Positions 23,785 to 34,621 of a DNA stretch of 64,000 nt are shown here, piece by piece (within the stretch, counting starts at the first letter, position 1; each line of letters begins with the position of its first letter). A model generated the notes under the pieces. The model was not told the origin of the DNA. It searched no databases and was given only the letters and a program-made list of their open reading frames with translations. This DNA comes from Rhodeus uyekii (Eukaryota; Chordata; Actinopteri; Cypriniformes; Acheilognathidae), in assembly GCA_037043235.1 (NCBI GenBank), contig JAWRVZ010000135.1, positions 1,089,501-1,153,500 of the forward strand. Direction: 5' to 3'. The position numbers and the translations under genes were made by a program.

Positions 23785-26466
23785 TATTAATAAGTAATTT
23801 TCCATTTGTGTTTTAAAAAGCAATAGCCAATTGCTTTTCTTTATTTAGTTGCTAATTTACGTCAGGGCTGTTTTTTTGTGGCTCGGAGCCACATTAGACC
23901 TACACGGCCTCAATATGTTAGAAGTATATGACTGTAATATAAACTTTTATAGCACTAAATGGTGACAACGCAATTTTTCCCTGTAAAAAAACAACAAAAA
24001 AGAAAGTGAAAAATGTATTTACAGTTCTGACCTTTACAGAGTGCTGAAGTATAAACTGTCAACCAATTTAGAGTAAAAATAGTTTGTTAACAGCAAAGCC
24101 AGGAAAGAACGAGCAGCCTTCCATTTTATGCTACAGTTTCATCGTTTGACCACCTGTCTGGAACCAAGTGGGTTATTAAAATCTGAGCCAAATGGCCACT
24201 TGCTTGACCACTCATGCATCAATTGTGTCCACAACGTAAGGTCACAGATCAGGGGTCACAGCAACAGGTGCTGTTAGTTCAAAGCACAGAATAAACATTA
24301 GGTGGTACAAAAATACAGGCACATTTAATCACAGCGAAAAGCACATTGGGAACAAATATGCAAAGTAAACATCCTATGAGATAAGACGCATGAATAACCA
24401 ATAGTCAAGCTAAATGCACAACACATACTGTATCCATCCAATCAGAATGAGTGGCACATCAAGCAGCCCTAAAATGGAGTATACGAGTCAGGTTTACAGG
24501 GCTGGATCTTGACCTCTGGCTGCAAAAACACACATGGACGAACGCATGCACATATACTAGTTTTCCCTATCTTTGGGATTCTCCCTAATTCTCCATGTGC
24601 AAACTTTTTTCCGTCCCCTAAACCATATCACAGAAAATATTCTATTTTGTTTTTTTGTCCTCATAATGCAGACTATAAATGAAACAGACATAGATGTGGA
24701 TCACTAATGTAGTTAAATGTGCCATTAAATTATCTTAATGAAATTTTAAAATGGCATTTAACTTTAGTAAGGGAAAACACTAAAGTATTAATTTGTGTGA
24801 ACCTTTCTCAACTGGCATATGCTTCTACTGACTTTTTTTTAGCAGCTTTTGCCACAACGGTCAGAATATATTTTTATTTTTATTTACATATGTATATATA
24901 TATATATATATATATTCCTATGATGCAAAGCTGAATTTCCATCATTATTACTTGTCTTCAGTTTCACATGATTTTTCAGAAATCATTCTAATATGATGAT
25001 TTGCTGGTCAAGAAACATCTTATCAATGTTGAAAACAGTTGTGACCTGACCCTATATTCTGATCCCAAACCATTGACCGGTAGAGTATATGTAAATGTAT
25101 GAATCCCTTTTGCAAACAGGTCAGAAAATAATTGTATAAATGACATTACGGGAAAAATAAAGTGGATTGAACTGCTAACGTAGTACTGAATGCCTGTCAA
25201 CTGAAAGAAAGCTTAGACTCTACCATGCAAAACAGCAGCCTTCTCTAACCCTCTTTCTCTATTTCAACTCTACTCTCTGAGGAAGTAAGTTCCTGCTGAG
25301 CCGAGATCACAGGAACAATTTTTTAAAACCCATTTTCTATTGTAATTAACAAATATGACTTGAACTGACTGCGAGTACCATGGCAATTAAGTTTGGATTC
25401 TTAATTGAGTCAAAGTGTTTCCATAAACTATTTACAGTACGTAATGTTTTACAGCTCGCTGGGTCGCCCCTGCCAGCCACTTCCTTCCCCAGAGGACTTG
25501 GGAGGGGGAGGGACCAAACAGGATCTTATCTCAATTTTCCATTCACTGCTCCAAGTTTCCGTACCTCGTTTTTTTTGTTTGTTTTTTCTTCTTCACCACA
25601 TACATTTCCTCCAAGTACTATACTTAACATGTATTTGTCCTGTTTTTATAGGTACTGCAGTCGTTATGATCATCCTGCTGTTGTAATTTCATAAAGGGAG
25701 TTTCAATTGAATTTCATCAGCTAAGCTAAACTGGGCTGGCAGCCTTTTCCCATATTCTTGCTTTGTTGAATGAGTCGTACTCTGGCACACGTGATCATAA
25801 CAGTGATTAGATGCAATGATTCATCTCACCAGAAGGGATTGGAGAAGGGAATTGAATTGGCATAAGGCTTGTTTGGGTTTGAGCATTTTTTGTGCGTGTA
25901 CAATACATATTTTTTCCTTTTATCTGAACAGAAGAGAGTTTTAGTAAAGTAGCTGCTGTAACAGAGCAGATGTGATTATTGTAAAGTTGTTAGCTATGGC
26001 CAATACTGAGTCTCTTCTCCGATACTGCACACTGTTAAGGTACCTTTTTAATGTTTTAATTATTATAATGAATACACAATTTATAAAATACACTCAAAAT
26101 GCTGAGTTGTTTCAACCCATGTTTGGGTCGAAGGACAAAGGCTGGATTTTAATATATTTCTCTCTCTCTATATCTATGTATGTATGTATGTGAATAATTG
26201 TGCGTTTGTGTAGTTGCATTAAAACACTTCCTTCACTTTTCTACAGTATTTAGTTAAGAGAAATCACATTTCTGAATAATTGTAAATAGTCATAACAATA
26301 TAATAATCATAACTATACAATAACACAAATGGAAAAATTTGATTTATAATTTATTCTTGAGATTCCTTTTAAATGCTGTTGAAGAAGTTCATATATTTAT
26401 ATTGAACTTTTCATTTATAACACTTTATAACTATTTTTAAAGCATAAGATAGTAATTTGTACTTTT

Positions 26467-26592
26467 TACAAAAGCGACTTACATTGCATTCAAGGAATAC
26501 ATTGACATTCTAATCAGTTCTTGCTTTCCCTGGGAATCGAACCCATGACCTTGGCATTGGAAGCGCCACACTCTACTGTTTGAGCTTCAGGA
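26467..26592 (-). mobile_element. tRNA-derived SINE
   Basis: On the minus strand it has a B-box GGGTTCGATTCCCAGGG, AAGCAAGAACTGATTAG and the tail start GCAATGTAAGTCGCTTT. It is shortened at the 3' tail compared with 17453-17600. Confidence 0.7.
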
Positions 26593-28307
26593 AAACCTTT
26601 TTATTTTTTTTAAAGATCACAAGAAGCACACATGTATTAATGTAACTTGTAATTTAATCCCAACAGTGTATCAGCATGTAAAAGTGTATGAGTGTCATAT
26701 CCATGGAGTGCTTTTTTATTTTTATATGGCATAAATATGCTCATGCCAGTCTTGCCTGAAGCGGAGGCCTCTGGTGGTTGGCTCTCATGGCTAAATATAC
26801 TTCTGCTCCACATGTGGTTTCTCTTCTCAGTTTACAATTTGTTTTAGTTTTTTTCCCAATAAGAAAATGTTCCCACTAGAACCACCCAAACTTATAACCC
26901 TCCAGCAAGAAGGAATTTTCTGTAGCCCTTATTTTGTGTGTATGGTGGTGTCAGCGTAATGCTGCAGGACATCCTACATGCATTCAACAGGCTCTTCTGC
27001 CATGGCTTTGAGTCACACTGATGAGATTCTTAGCGGTGGTGACAAAACAAAAACCTTGATATGGATTCACTTACATGACACCTATATCCCACTCTACACG
27101 CTTCTTTTTCTCTCTATTCACCCGTAATGCACTTGTTCGGCTTTGCTTTAGAGGGCTCCAATATAGCTATAGTGCCCTTAGATGGAGGCTAAAGGCATGC
27201 TGTCTGCTCATCGGTTTTAAATTTATGTTGAGTATTTAAAACAGAAGGTAGCTGGTCAGCAGGGGCTAATTTGAGACTGTGGAGAGGGGAGGGGATGTCC
27301 ATCTGTGTTTTAAAAATAATAATTGATCTTACATGAAGCCCCCTTTATCTGTCTTTTTTTTTAAAAGTGAAAATTAAGCAGTCAGTCAAGTTTATGTTAT
27401 ATAATATAACAATCACGATTAATGTAACCGTTGTGAGAGAAACTGGTAAATTTAGCTCAAAGGGAATAATTAATTTATAGGGAAGTTTGAAGGAATCCCT
27501 TATTTTACGACCAGTGTTCATTTGAACAGGCTGTAACTATCAGATCTGCAATGGATATTAATATCGTGAAAACACTATTAGCAAGGCAACAAGCAGTTTA
27601 AGACTTTAAAAGTGCATAACACAAGAACACTTATCTTTAAATACAAAACACACATGCACATACAAAAGAGGAAAGGATGAGTTTTAAGAGTGATCCCAAG
27701 TTTCTAGCAATATATGCACTTTATAAAATATGGCCTGAATTAATCATCAATTTAACCCTTCTATCTTTTCTTAGGCAGGGTTTTTTAAAATGTATATATC
27801 AGCGCACCAGTTCACCTAGAATTAGAATTTACTTGTTCCTTGCAGGCATCCTTTGCTCAAAAAGGGGGCTCCCGGGTTTTTTGATTGGCTGGAGGTTTGA
27901 TGTCCAGTCACGTAGGTGAGTTTTAAAGCTTAACTTAGAACACGAGACTGAAAAAATAAGTGAGGAGAGTAGATGGCTTGAATGAAACAGTTGACCCATT
28001 TTCTGCTGTCTGTCTTCCCTCAATCTCCAGTCTAATCTGTCTGAATTCTTTACAGGGTTTGTTTACATCTGCGTAAGTTCACAAGCTTGCTCACACTGGA
28101 TGGCGTCCACTTTATTTGTTCTTATATTGTTTGAACGAATCAGCTCTGTCCGATCTGTTTCATTTCCTACACCATTTTAAAGAAAAGCGTTTTTAATTTT
28201 TTTAATTTTGAATTTTTTTAAATTTGGTTGCATTTTATCATGTTTGTTAATTATTATGTTTATTAAAGTGGGAATCTGTAAACTTGACTGACTCCTTAAT
28301 TTCCACT

Positions 28308-28655
28308 TTAAAGGGGTCCTATTTACAATCTCATAATTTATTTTAAAGGTTCTACTAGAATACGTTTACATTTAATGTCTAAAAACTCTATTTCTCTTAT
28401 AATTAAAAATTTTTGCCCATGGCAACAACTAACGCAACTCAGTCAGGCTTCGTCTCCATTTTTATGCGTATGCCTTGGGTGGGAATTATTTAAATGACGG
28501 ATACTGTCGGAAAAAAAAAATTGAGTTCATTAACCATGCTAACTGATATAGAGAATAACTCTCTGGAGTGGACTTTGTGCTTTGCAGACCTCAAACAGCA
28601 ACATTACATGCTAAAGAAAGTTGGAGAAAAAAAAAACATAATAGGACCCCTTTAA
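28308..28655. mobile_element. MITE with TTAAAGGGGTCCTATT inverted ends
   Basis: The left TTAAAGGGGTCCTATT and right AATAGGACCCCTTTAA are perfect 16-bp inverted repeats around 348 bp of non-coding DNA. The TTA/TAA at the ends could be a 3-bp target duplication, as in the PIF/Harbinger group, but the palindromic ends make this ambiguous. Confidence 0.75.
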
Positions 28656-29153
28656 TGTCATAACGAATTAGGAGTGACACACTTTATTGATTTTGACTCA
28701 CCATCATGATGTTCCAAACCCATATAATTGTCCATATAACCATATAAAGTCTTCCAGAACAGACCAAATAAAATGCCTTTAAAAGTACCATAAATGCAGT
28801 TAATATGATTTGTGTTCTCTAATAAAAATGTTATGAAAAGTCATTTGAAGGAGTACATTCGTTTTGGATGAGAAATGAACTGATATTTTAGTTCCCTTTC
28901 TGGGAACTCGAGCTGTGTCGAAGCACTAGGGGAAATAGCCTTGCGTGAGTCACGTGAAGATCTATGCAACCAATGAGAAACGAACGCGTGTGAATGCGTC
29001 ACTGCCGGCCGCAGCCGGTGACGTCATGAGGCAGAGCATAAAGCGCGTCTGAAACCGGGGCGCGTCAGCTCTGAATGCCTTCAGCGTGCTGTGTCTGTGT
29101 GAGAGTGATTTTGAGTTGAGATAGCTAAAAATCATCAGAATGAGTGTGAAAAT

Positions 29154-30678
29154 GTGGCGAATGAACAGAGGTTCACACCGTGTGTTTATCCTTGCCCACG
29201 TTTCATAACGGGCAGGGATACACATGTTATGTGTGTAATCTGTTTGGGAGTGGAGCATGCACGGTCGGCACTTGAGAGTGCCGGTTGTAAGGACTGCGAG
29301 AGGTTCTATCTGCATGCTCACTGTGGTACAGTGGATAGTGTGTTTGCCTATCATGCGGTAGACCGGGGTTCGGAGCCCCGGTGGGATGAACTTTTTCATT
29401 GCATGATCTCCGCTCCCGCCTGGCGGTCTGTAACGAGGCCGCCTAGGCTAGTGTTCCCCGCGATTCGGGACCTGCAGTAGCCGAGGCTTTGTGGCGCTCT
29501 CGGTCCTGGGGATCACAAATGGATCTCGCTGAGGCTGCTGGGGTGGGTCCGTCCTTACCTCAGCCTTCACGAGATCAAGCGGGTCCCAGTCACGAGCACT
29601 CTGAGTGAGATGCCCGTGCTGTGACTCCAACACTAGCTCTATCAAGTTCAGAGAGTGAGATCGATTTAGCTAGTGTTGACCCGGTCGAGGAGGATTCGCC
29701 ACTCTCCTCGCCGGCGTTTGAGGAGCTTGTTGAGGTTGTGGCGCGAGCGGTCTCTCGTCTGGGGCTTGATTGGCCAGCAGAGACCAGAAGGGCTCGTCCT
29801 AAGTATGTTAGACAAGCGTTATCTTCTGACTCGCGTCATTTCCCCGCGCCGAGCAATGCCTTTCATACTTGATTTACATGCCGAGGTATCTAGATCTTGG
29901 GGAAGGCCAGCCTCCGAGAAAATTTATACACGTAATATTACGATGTATAATAATCTAGTGGGGCTCAAGATCATTGATATGGAGGGTTGAAGAAAGTGGA
30001 TGAGGGCGAGTTACCTCGTCCCTCAGTCCGCGTCCTCCATTAAAATTCTGGCGCTCCCCTCCAAGCCGATGCGCGTCACATCGTCTTTGGTGGGGAAAGC
30101 ATACTCCGCATCGAGTCATGCCACAGCGTGTCTGCACGGCACGACACTGCTGCAGGCATATCAGGCGGAGTTGCTTGGGGACCTCAACGAGGGCGGCAGT
30201 ATCGGTCCGGAGGCAGTGGCAGAGCTGCGCCGGACCGTGGATCTGTCTCTTTGGGCCACTAGGGAGATGGCCTACTCTGTCGGCCGCTTCATGGCAGCTC
30301 TGGTGGCTACGGAGAGACACCTTTTTGGCTCAATTTGTCAGCTATGAAAGATAGGACAAATTTGTTTTGCTGGACGCTCCTCTGTCCCCTTCGGGCTTGC
30401 TCGGCGACGCCGTAAAAAGCGTTGTCGACAAGTTTCAGGAGGCTGCACGACAGCAGGTGTCGTTCAGTAAAGTTATTCCCCGCCGCCCTCCACGTGAGAC
30501 CGCCAGTCAAGGGAGGTCTCAAAGCTCTTCACACAGGGCCGCTCAAAAACGAAGTGTCGCCACCCGTCTTCCTCCGGTTAATCCCGGGGGGTCGGGTCGA
30601 CAGGCTCAAGCCTCTGGCAAGAGGGGCGATCTGAGGGTTGTCCTGAGCGCTAAGAAGGCTAAGAGCAAGCGGCCCTGA
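29154..30678 (+). pseudogene. DIRS gag, copy B (broken)
   Basis: The first codon that matches the copy C start is GTG (VANEQRFTPCVYPCPRF), so the ATG is lost. The Cys/His block CPRF...CVICLGVEHARSAL...CKDC is followed by a tRNA-like insertion at 29317-29399 that shifts the frame. Later blocks are VTSSLVGKAYSASSHATACL, LGDLNEGGSIGPEAVAEL and DAPLSPSGLLGDAVKSVVDK, the last ending at TGA 30676-30678 in the context CGG CCC TGA CGC. The pieces are spread over different frames. The pol frame opens at 30647, 32 nt before the gag stop, in +1. Confidence 0.85.
29317..29399 (+). pseudogene. tRNA-Asp-like insertion in DIRS gag
   Basis: The region GTACAGTGGATAGTG...TGCCTATCATGCGGTAGACC, then GGGGTTCGGAGCCCCG, aligns base for base in length with vertebrate tRNA-Asp from D-arm to T-arm. 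The T-arm is fully paired (CGGGG/CCCCG). The anticodon position reads ATC where tRNA-Asp has GTC. The acceptor stem pairs poorly, so it is not a sound tRNA. A T5 run at 29392-29396 could act as a Pol III terminator. The insert is flanked by TGCATG at 29311-29316 and 29400-29405, present once in the uninterrupted gag, so it looks retrotransposed. There is no CCA tail. Confidence 0.7.
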
Positions 30679-32150
30679 CGCCAAGCCGCAACAAGGTGGT
30701 GTATCCCTGGAGCAGCTGACCAGTCAGCCCGCCATGGGAAAACCACCCCCTCCGAGGAGGGTCCTAGAGCACTCCACCCGGGAATCCGGAAATCCCGGCC
30801 CAGTGGTGGACATGCTATCAGCACCAGAGGCCAGCCCCGGGAGGCTGGTTCCCCTAGTAGAGTTCCGGGATGCGTGGTCACGGCTACCCGGTATCTCTCA
30901 GTGGGTCCTGCGCACGGTCACCTTAGGGTACACCATTCAGTTCGGGGTCTCACCACCCCGGTTCTCGGGGGTCCTACAGTCTGCTGTAGGCCCTCAGCAG
31001 GCTCTGGTCATGGAACAAGAAGTAGACACTCTGCTGGCGAAAGGGGCCATCGGGTATGGACCCCTCGTGAACAGCAAGTCCGGGCTTTTCAGCTGTTACT
31101 TCATAGTTCCGAAGGGAGGATGGAAGGTTGCGGCTCATTCTGGATTTTTGTCTCTTAAATTGATGCGAAGAGATGCGACGCTCAGGCGGATCGTAGTACA
31201 GATTAGGTCCTATAACGGGTCCGGCACGATCGACATCAGAGACATATAAATCCCTCATTCCCATCCTTCCACAACAGGAAGTTCCTGTGGTTCGCCTTCA
31301 GGGGGGAAGGCGTACCAGTATCAGTGCTTCCGTGTTTGGTCCGGCTGCTCTAAGCTCATCTGTACTTGCACGGGCAGCACAACATCGAGGTGTTGTGCCC
31401 GCACACAGAGGAGCTGGGGTTAGGACTAAGACCAGGGGTTCTCCCTGAGGGGTACCCGCTTCGCAATCAAGGTCACGGGGCGATGCCCACGCACCCTGAG
31501 CATGCGGAAGAACTCCTGGTTCTCGTCGATGCTTACGGCGGAACACCAAGAAGAGTGTACTTTCTCCCACTCAGAGAACCACTTTCTTGGGAGTCATTTG
31601 GGACTCAGTGGCCATGTCTGCTCGGTTCCTCCCCGAGAGCATCCAGGCCGTTCGTTGAGCTGTTAAGCGACGAGTGACACTCTTACGCTGAACACCAAGA
31701 AGAGTGTTATTTCTCCCACGTAGAGAACCACTTTCTTGGGAGTCTTTGGGACTCAGTGGCTATGTTGGCTCGGCTCTTCCCCGAGCGCATTCAAGCCTTC
31801 GTTCAGCCGTCAAGAGTATCGAGGGGCAGCCACTCACGTGAGACACTCTGAGGTGTTAGGGTCCATGCAGCGGCTCCAGCGATTATTCCATGGGGCCGAC
31901 TGTGTGCGAGACCCCTGCAGTGGTGGCTGAAAACCAGGGGTTCTCCCCGAGGGCTGGAACCCTTGGTCCCCTTATTTGGAGCAGATTTGGGACAGATACG
32001 GCAGGCACAGGTCTCCTGTTTGCCTCCGTAAGAATTTCTCTGCCCTCTGTGGCTTTCGTTTAACATCCAGGGCCTCTGGGGCGGGTTGTTATGGTACAGG
32101 CGTGGCCGAGGCTACGCCTGTACGCTTTTTCCTCCCATCACTCTGCTCCC
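30647..32150 (+). pseudogene. DIRS RT/RNase H region, copy B (eroded)
   Basis: The frame opens at 30647 in +1 to gag, with an ATG at 30734, and reads PPPRRVLEHSTRESG, then SQWVLRTVTLGYTIQFGVS and QALVMEQEVDTLLAKGAIG. It stops near 31249 at GTIDIRDI, just where copy C continues into LKDAYFHI. Beyond that only scraps in mixed frames match, with large deletions and an internal tandem duplication. The YxDD motif and most of RNase H are not recoverable. A stretch that resembles the methyltransferase-like region (FFLPSLCSREFWE) leads into the recombinase. Confidence 0.75.
31539..31800 (+). repeat. Tandem duplication inside pol of DIRS copy B
   Basis: The block GAACACCAAGAAGAGTGT...CTCCCA, then GAGAACCACTTTCTTGGGAG...GACTCAGTGGC, occurs twice, starting near 31539 and 31689, a step of about 150 bp. 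Copy C has the block once (near 49838-49905). The duplication adds to the loss of the RT frame. Confidence 0.75.
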
Positions 32151-32153
32151 GGG

Positions 32154-33203
32154 AGTTCTGGGAAACTGTGGGTCTGGCCCCTGAGGGGGCCCAGCTCATA
32201 GAGGCCGGTCTCTCAGCCGAGGTTGTTGAGACCATCCTTCAGTCCAGAGCTCCCTCCACGAGGAGACTCTACGCCCTGAAGTGGAAGCTCTTCACTTCTT
32301 GGTGTAGTGAAAGGCAGGTGAACCCAGTAACCTGTCAAGTTGGCAAAGTACTGGAGTTCCTGCAAGAAAGATTTGTGGCAGGGCTGTCCCCCTCCACCTT
32401 GAAGGTCTACGTGGCTGCTATAGCGGCTTGCCACGTACCTCTGGGTGGGGTACCCTTGGGCAGGGACCCCCTAGTCACTCGTTTCCTCCGTGGTACACTA
32501 AGGCTGAGACCTGCGGCACAGACCAGGGTGCCGGCTTGGGACTTGTCCGTGGTACTCCTAGGCCTGTCCCAGCCGCCCCTTGAACCTTTAGAGGAATCTC
32601 TATTAAGTACCTCTCTCTTTAGACCCTTCTTTTGCTGGCAATCGCCTCGCTCAAGAGGGTCGGGGATCTTCAGGCCCTCTTAGTGGCCCCTTCATGTCTT
32701 CAGTTTGCGCCCGGGATGGGAAAGGCATTTCTCCACCCGAGGCCAGGCTATATCCCCAAGGTTCCCACTGAGGTGGCTCGGTCTATCATGCTGCAGGCCT
32801 TCTGCCCTCCCCCATTTGATGATCATGAGCAGGAGCAAGAACAAGGTCTGTCCAGTGCGAGCACTGGACGCTTACGTCAAAGACTGCCACTTGGCGTAGG
32901 TTGGACCAACTGTTCGTTTGCGTTGGCTTTAGGACCCCTAAGGGGGCTCCAGCTTCTAAGCAAACACCAAGCAGGTGGATAGTCGAGGCTATCTGTCTAG
33001 CTTACGAGTCGGCCGGACATGCTTCTCCTTTGAGGGTCTGAGCCCACTCCACTAGGAGCATGGCAGCATCCAAGGCTCTCCTCTCCGGAGTCGCCTTGTC
33101 TGATGTTTGTGCTGCGGCCGGCTGGTCCTCACCGCACACATTCATGAGGTTCTACCAGCTAGACCTCGATGCCGCCCCGGGAACCAGGGTGCTCTCTCAG
33201 TGA
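32154..33203 (+). pseudogene. DIRS tyrosine recombinase, copy B (broken)
   Basis: It runs from FWETVGLAPEGAQLIEAGLS through RAPSTRRLYALKWKLFTSWC and LEFLQERFVAGLSPSTLKVY to a frameshift near 32630. It resumes as IASLKRVGDLQALLVAPSCL (catalytic Arg region), then HSTRS near 33045 (the HxxR pair) and HTFMRFYQLD near 33140-33165 (Tyr). The stop TGA ends at 33203. The catalytic residues survive, but at least one shift and several stops separate them, so no active enzyme is expected. Confidence 0.85.
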
Positions 33204-33252
33204 GCTGGGACACACCCGGATGCTGACGTCGCTGAGGTGGCGTTGGCATAGC

Positions 33253-33351
33253 GTTCCCCTAGTGCTTCGACACAGCTCGAGTTCCCAGAAAGGGAACGTC
33301 TCGGGTTACGTATGTAACCCTGGTTCCCTGAGGGGAACGAGACGCTGTGTC
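33253..33351. repeat. Internal complementary region of DIRS copy B
   Basis: The first part (33253-33297, ending AAAGGGAAC) is complementary to the element's left end. The second part (33298-33351, from GTCTCGGGTTACG) is complementary to its right end. The join sits exactly where the two ends would meet in a circle. Confidence 0.85.
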
Positions 33352-33711
33352 TTGGCCTCAGCTCCTGGCGCCTCCGGGCCCGCTTCAGGCATTCATGGCT
33401 GACGCGCCCCGGTTTCAGACGCGCTTTATGCTCTGCCTCATGACGTCACCGGCTGCGGCCGGCAGTGACGCATTCACACGCGTTCGTTTCTCATTGGTTG
33501 CATAGATCTTCACGTGACTCACGCAAGGCTATTTCCCCTAGTGCTTCGACACAGCGTCTCGTTCCCCTCAGGGAACCAGGGTTACATACGTAACCCGAGA
33601 CGTTTTTACTCACTGAAAATCACCTTAGCTCTCATCTAATTTGTTTACTCATCTGTATACTTATATTTGGTGCTTCACTGGTTATGAGGCACAGTGCAAA
33701 GCAAAGCTCTT

Positions 33712-33800
33712 TCAAGATTCAAGAGTTTTATTTGTCACATAGGCTACACAGTTATATACAGAATATACAACCGGCAGTGAAATGTAAAATGGTCTGCTCC
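33712..33800. repeat. Fish retroposon tail (TTTTATTTGTCACAT type)
   Basis: AAGATTCAAGAGTTTTATTT, then GTCACATAGGCTACACAG...GGCAGTGAAATGTA, resembles a repeat tail that is common in fish genomes. No head was identified. Confidence 0.45.
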
Positions 33801-33821
33801 ATGGACAGTGCAAATAACAGT

Positions 33822-33908
33822 TACCAAAAAACACAATAAATTATAAAATAGAAATAGAATAAAGGTGCTATATATATATTTATTTATAATTTATTGTGTT
33901 TTTTGGTA
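33822..33908. repeat. Perfect 26-bp inverted repeat with 35-nt loop
   Basis: TACCAAAAAACACAATAAAT, then TATAAA (33822-33847), returns as an exact reverse complement at 33883-33908. Pairing stops on both sides. A broken (TA)n tract follows directly (33909-33992). Confidence 0.9.
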
Positions 33909-33915
33909 TATATAT

Positions 33916-33992
<77 letters not shown>
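33909..33992. repeat. (TA)n microsatellite
   Basis: Alternating TA with one short interruption near 33928. Tyr-Ile frames across it are artefacts. Confidence 0.95.
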
Positions 33993-33997
<5 letters not shown>

Positions 33998-34539
33998 GAG
34001 ACGTGGAATAAAATAAGTGAGGTAAACTGTAGACTATAAAAATAAATACGTGGATAACAGAAGTACGGAAGTATAATGTGCAAACAGGATTATAACTCTT
34101 TTTTTATGTCATTTAGATCACCCGTTTTAATGATTATTTTCAAGCCACCACAAAAGAGAATTTTCAGAGTCACTATGTTAATGTAATATTCCTCACAATT
34201 TTCATGTTCACACATTTACCATTATATTTGCATTTTCTATTGTAAAGCATCTTAAAGAAAAGACTTGATGTACTCAAAAAAAAAAAAAAAAAAAAGTTGG
34301 CCAACATTCTATAAATATCTAAGAATTGTCCATTTTGATTTCTTGTTGATGTGATTTCATACTGTGCTTTTCAACAATGAGTCATGTTGTAATAAAGAGG
34401 CAGAATGACATTTTTTTTGTGCTACATTTTACTGTAAATACAACCGGTAAACAAATGAAAGGGGGAATGTGTTTGTATGTTAATCATCACAGATCGTTAT
34501 TTAAAAACCACTAAATCTTTGTGTTCTTTGTGTTCATAG

Positions 34540-34621
34540 GACCCGGAAATGGGCGGAACAGATGCAGGATGAGCTAGTGCAGTTGTTTGAGGCTGAGAGC
34601 GGCATACAACAGCTCAAAGAT
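34540..34621 (+). CDS. cacna2d1: Calcium channel alpha-2/delta subunit, exon 2
   Basis: The acceptor TTCATAG|G and donor GAT|GTAAGA frame 82 bases. With the two bases carried from exon 1 they encode LTRKWAEQMQDELVQLFEAE, then SGIQQLKD. This matches the start of the mature alpha-2/delta ectodomain, where family members have a tryptophan followed by an amphipathic acidic helix and a G-x-QQL-like end. The exon closes in phase 0. Confidence 0.88.

Larger units (their letters stand above)
28891..33601 (+). mobile_element. DIRS-like retrotransposon copy B, decayed
   Basis: It begins GTTCCCTTTCTGGGAACTCG and ends ACCCGAGAC, followed by GTTTTTAC. The first roughly 150 bp return inverted at the right end (for example CACGTGAAGATCTATGCAACC against GGTTGCATAGATCTTCACGTG). 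An internal complementary region lies at 33253-33351. Gag, pol and tyrosine recombinase can be recognised in the same order as copy C, but stops and shifts run throughout, and the RT and RNase H part is badly eroded. It is GC-rich against AT-rich flanks and lies in sense orientation in intron 1. Confidence 0.9.
12137..34539 (+). other. Intron 1 of cacna2d1-like gene (22.4 kb)
   Basis: GTAAGT opens it and TTCATAG closes it. The first 300 bp keep CpG-rich patches, including GTCGCGTCGCGTCGCG and TGACGTC near 12360-12395, so promoter-proximal regulation may extend into it. Listed separately are three SINEs, two Tc1-like elements, two LTRs, three MITEs and DIRS copy B. A possible decayed MITE (GGGATAGTTCA and GTCCCTTTA-type ends) lies in 12408-12846. 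A (GA)n tract covers 19563-19591, and (TA)n tracts lie near 15511, 21950 and 24891. The remaining stretches, including 12850-14480, 16680-17450, 23790-26460 and 26600-28300, show no gene that I can support. Confidence 0.75.
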
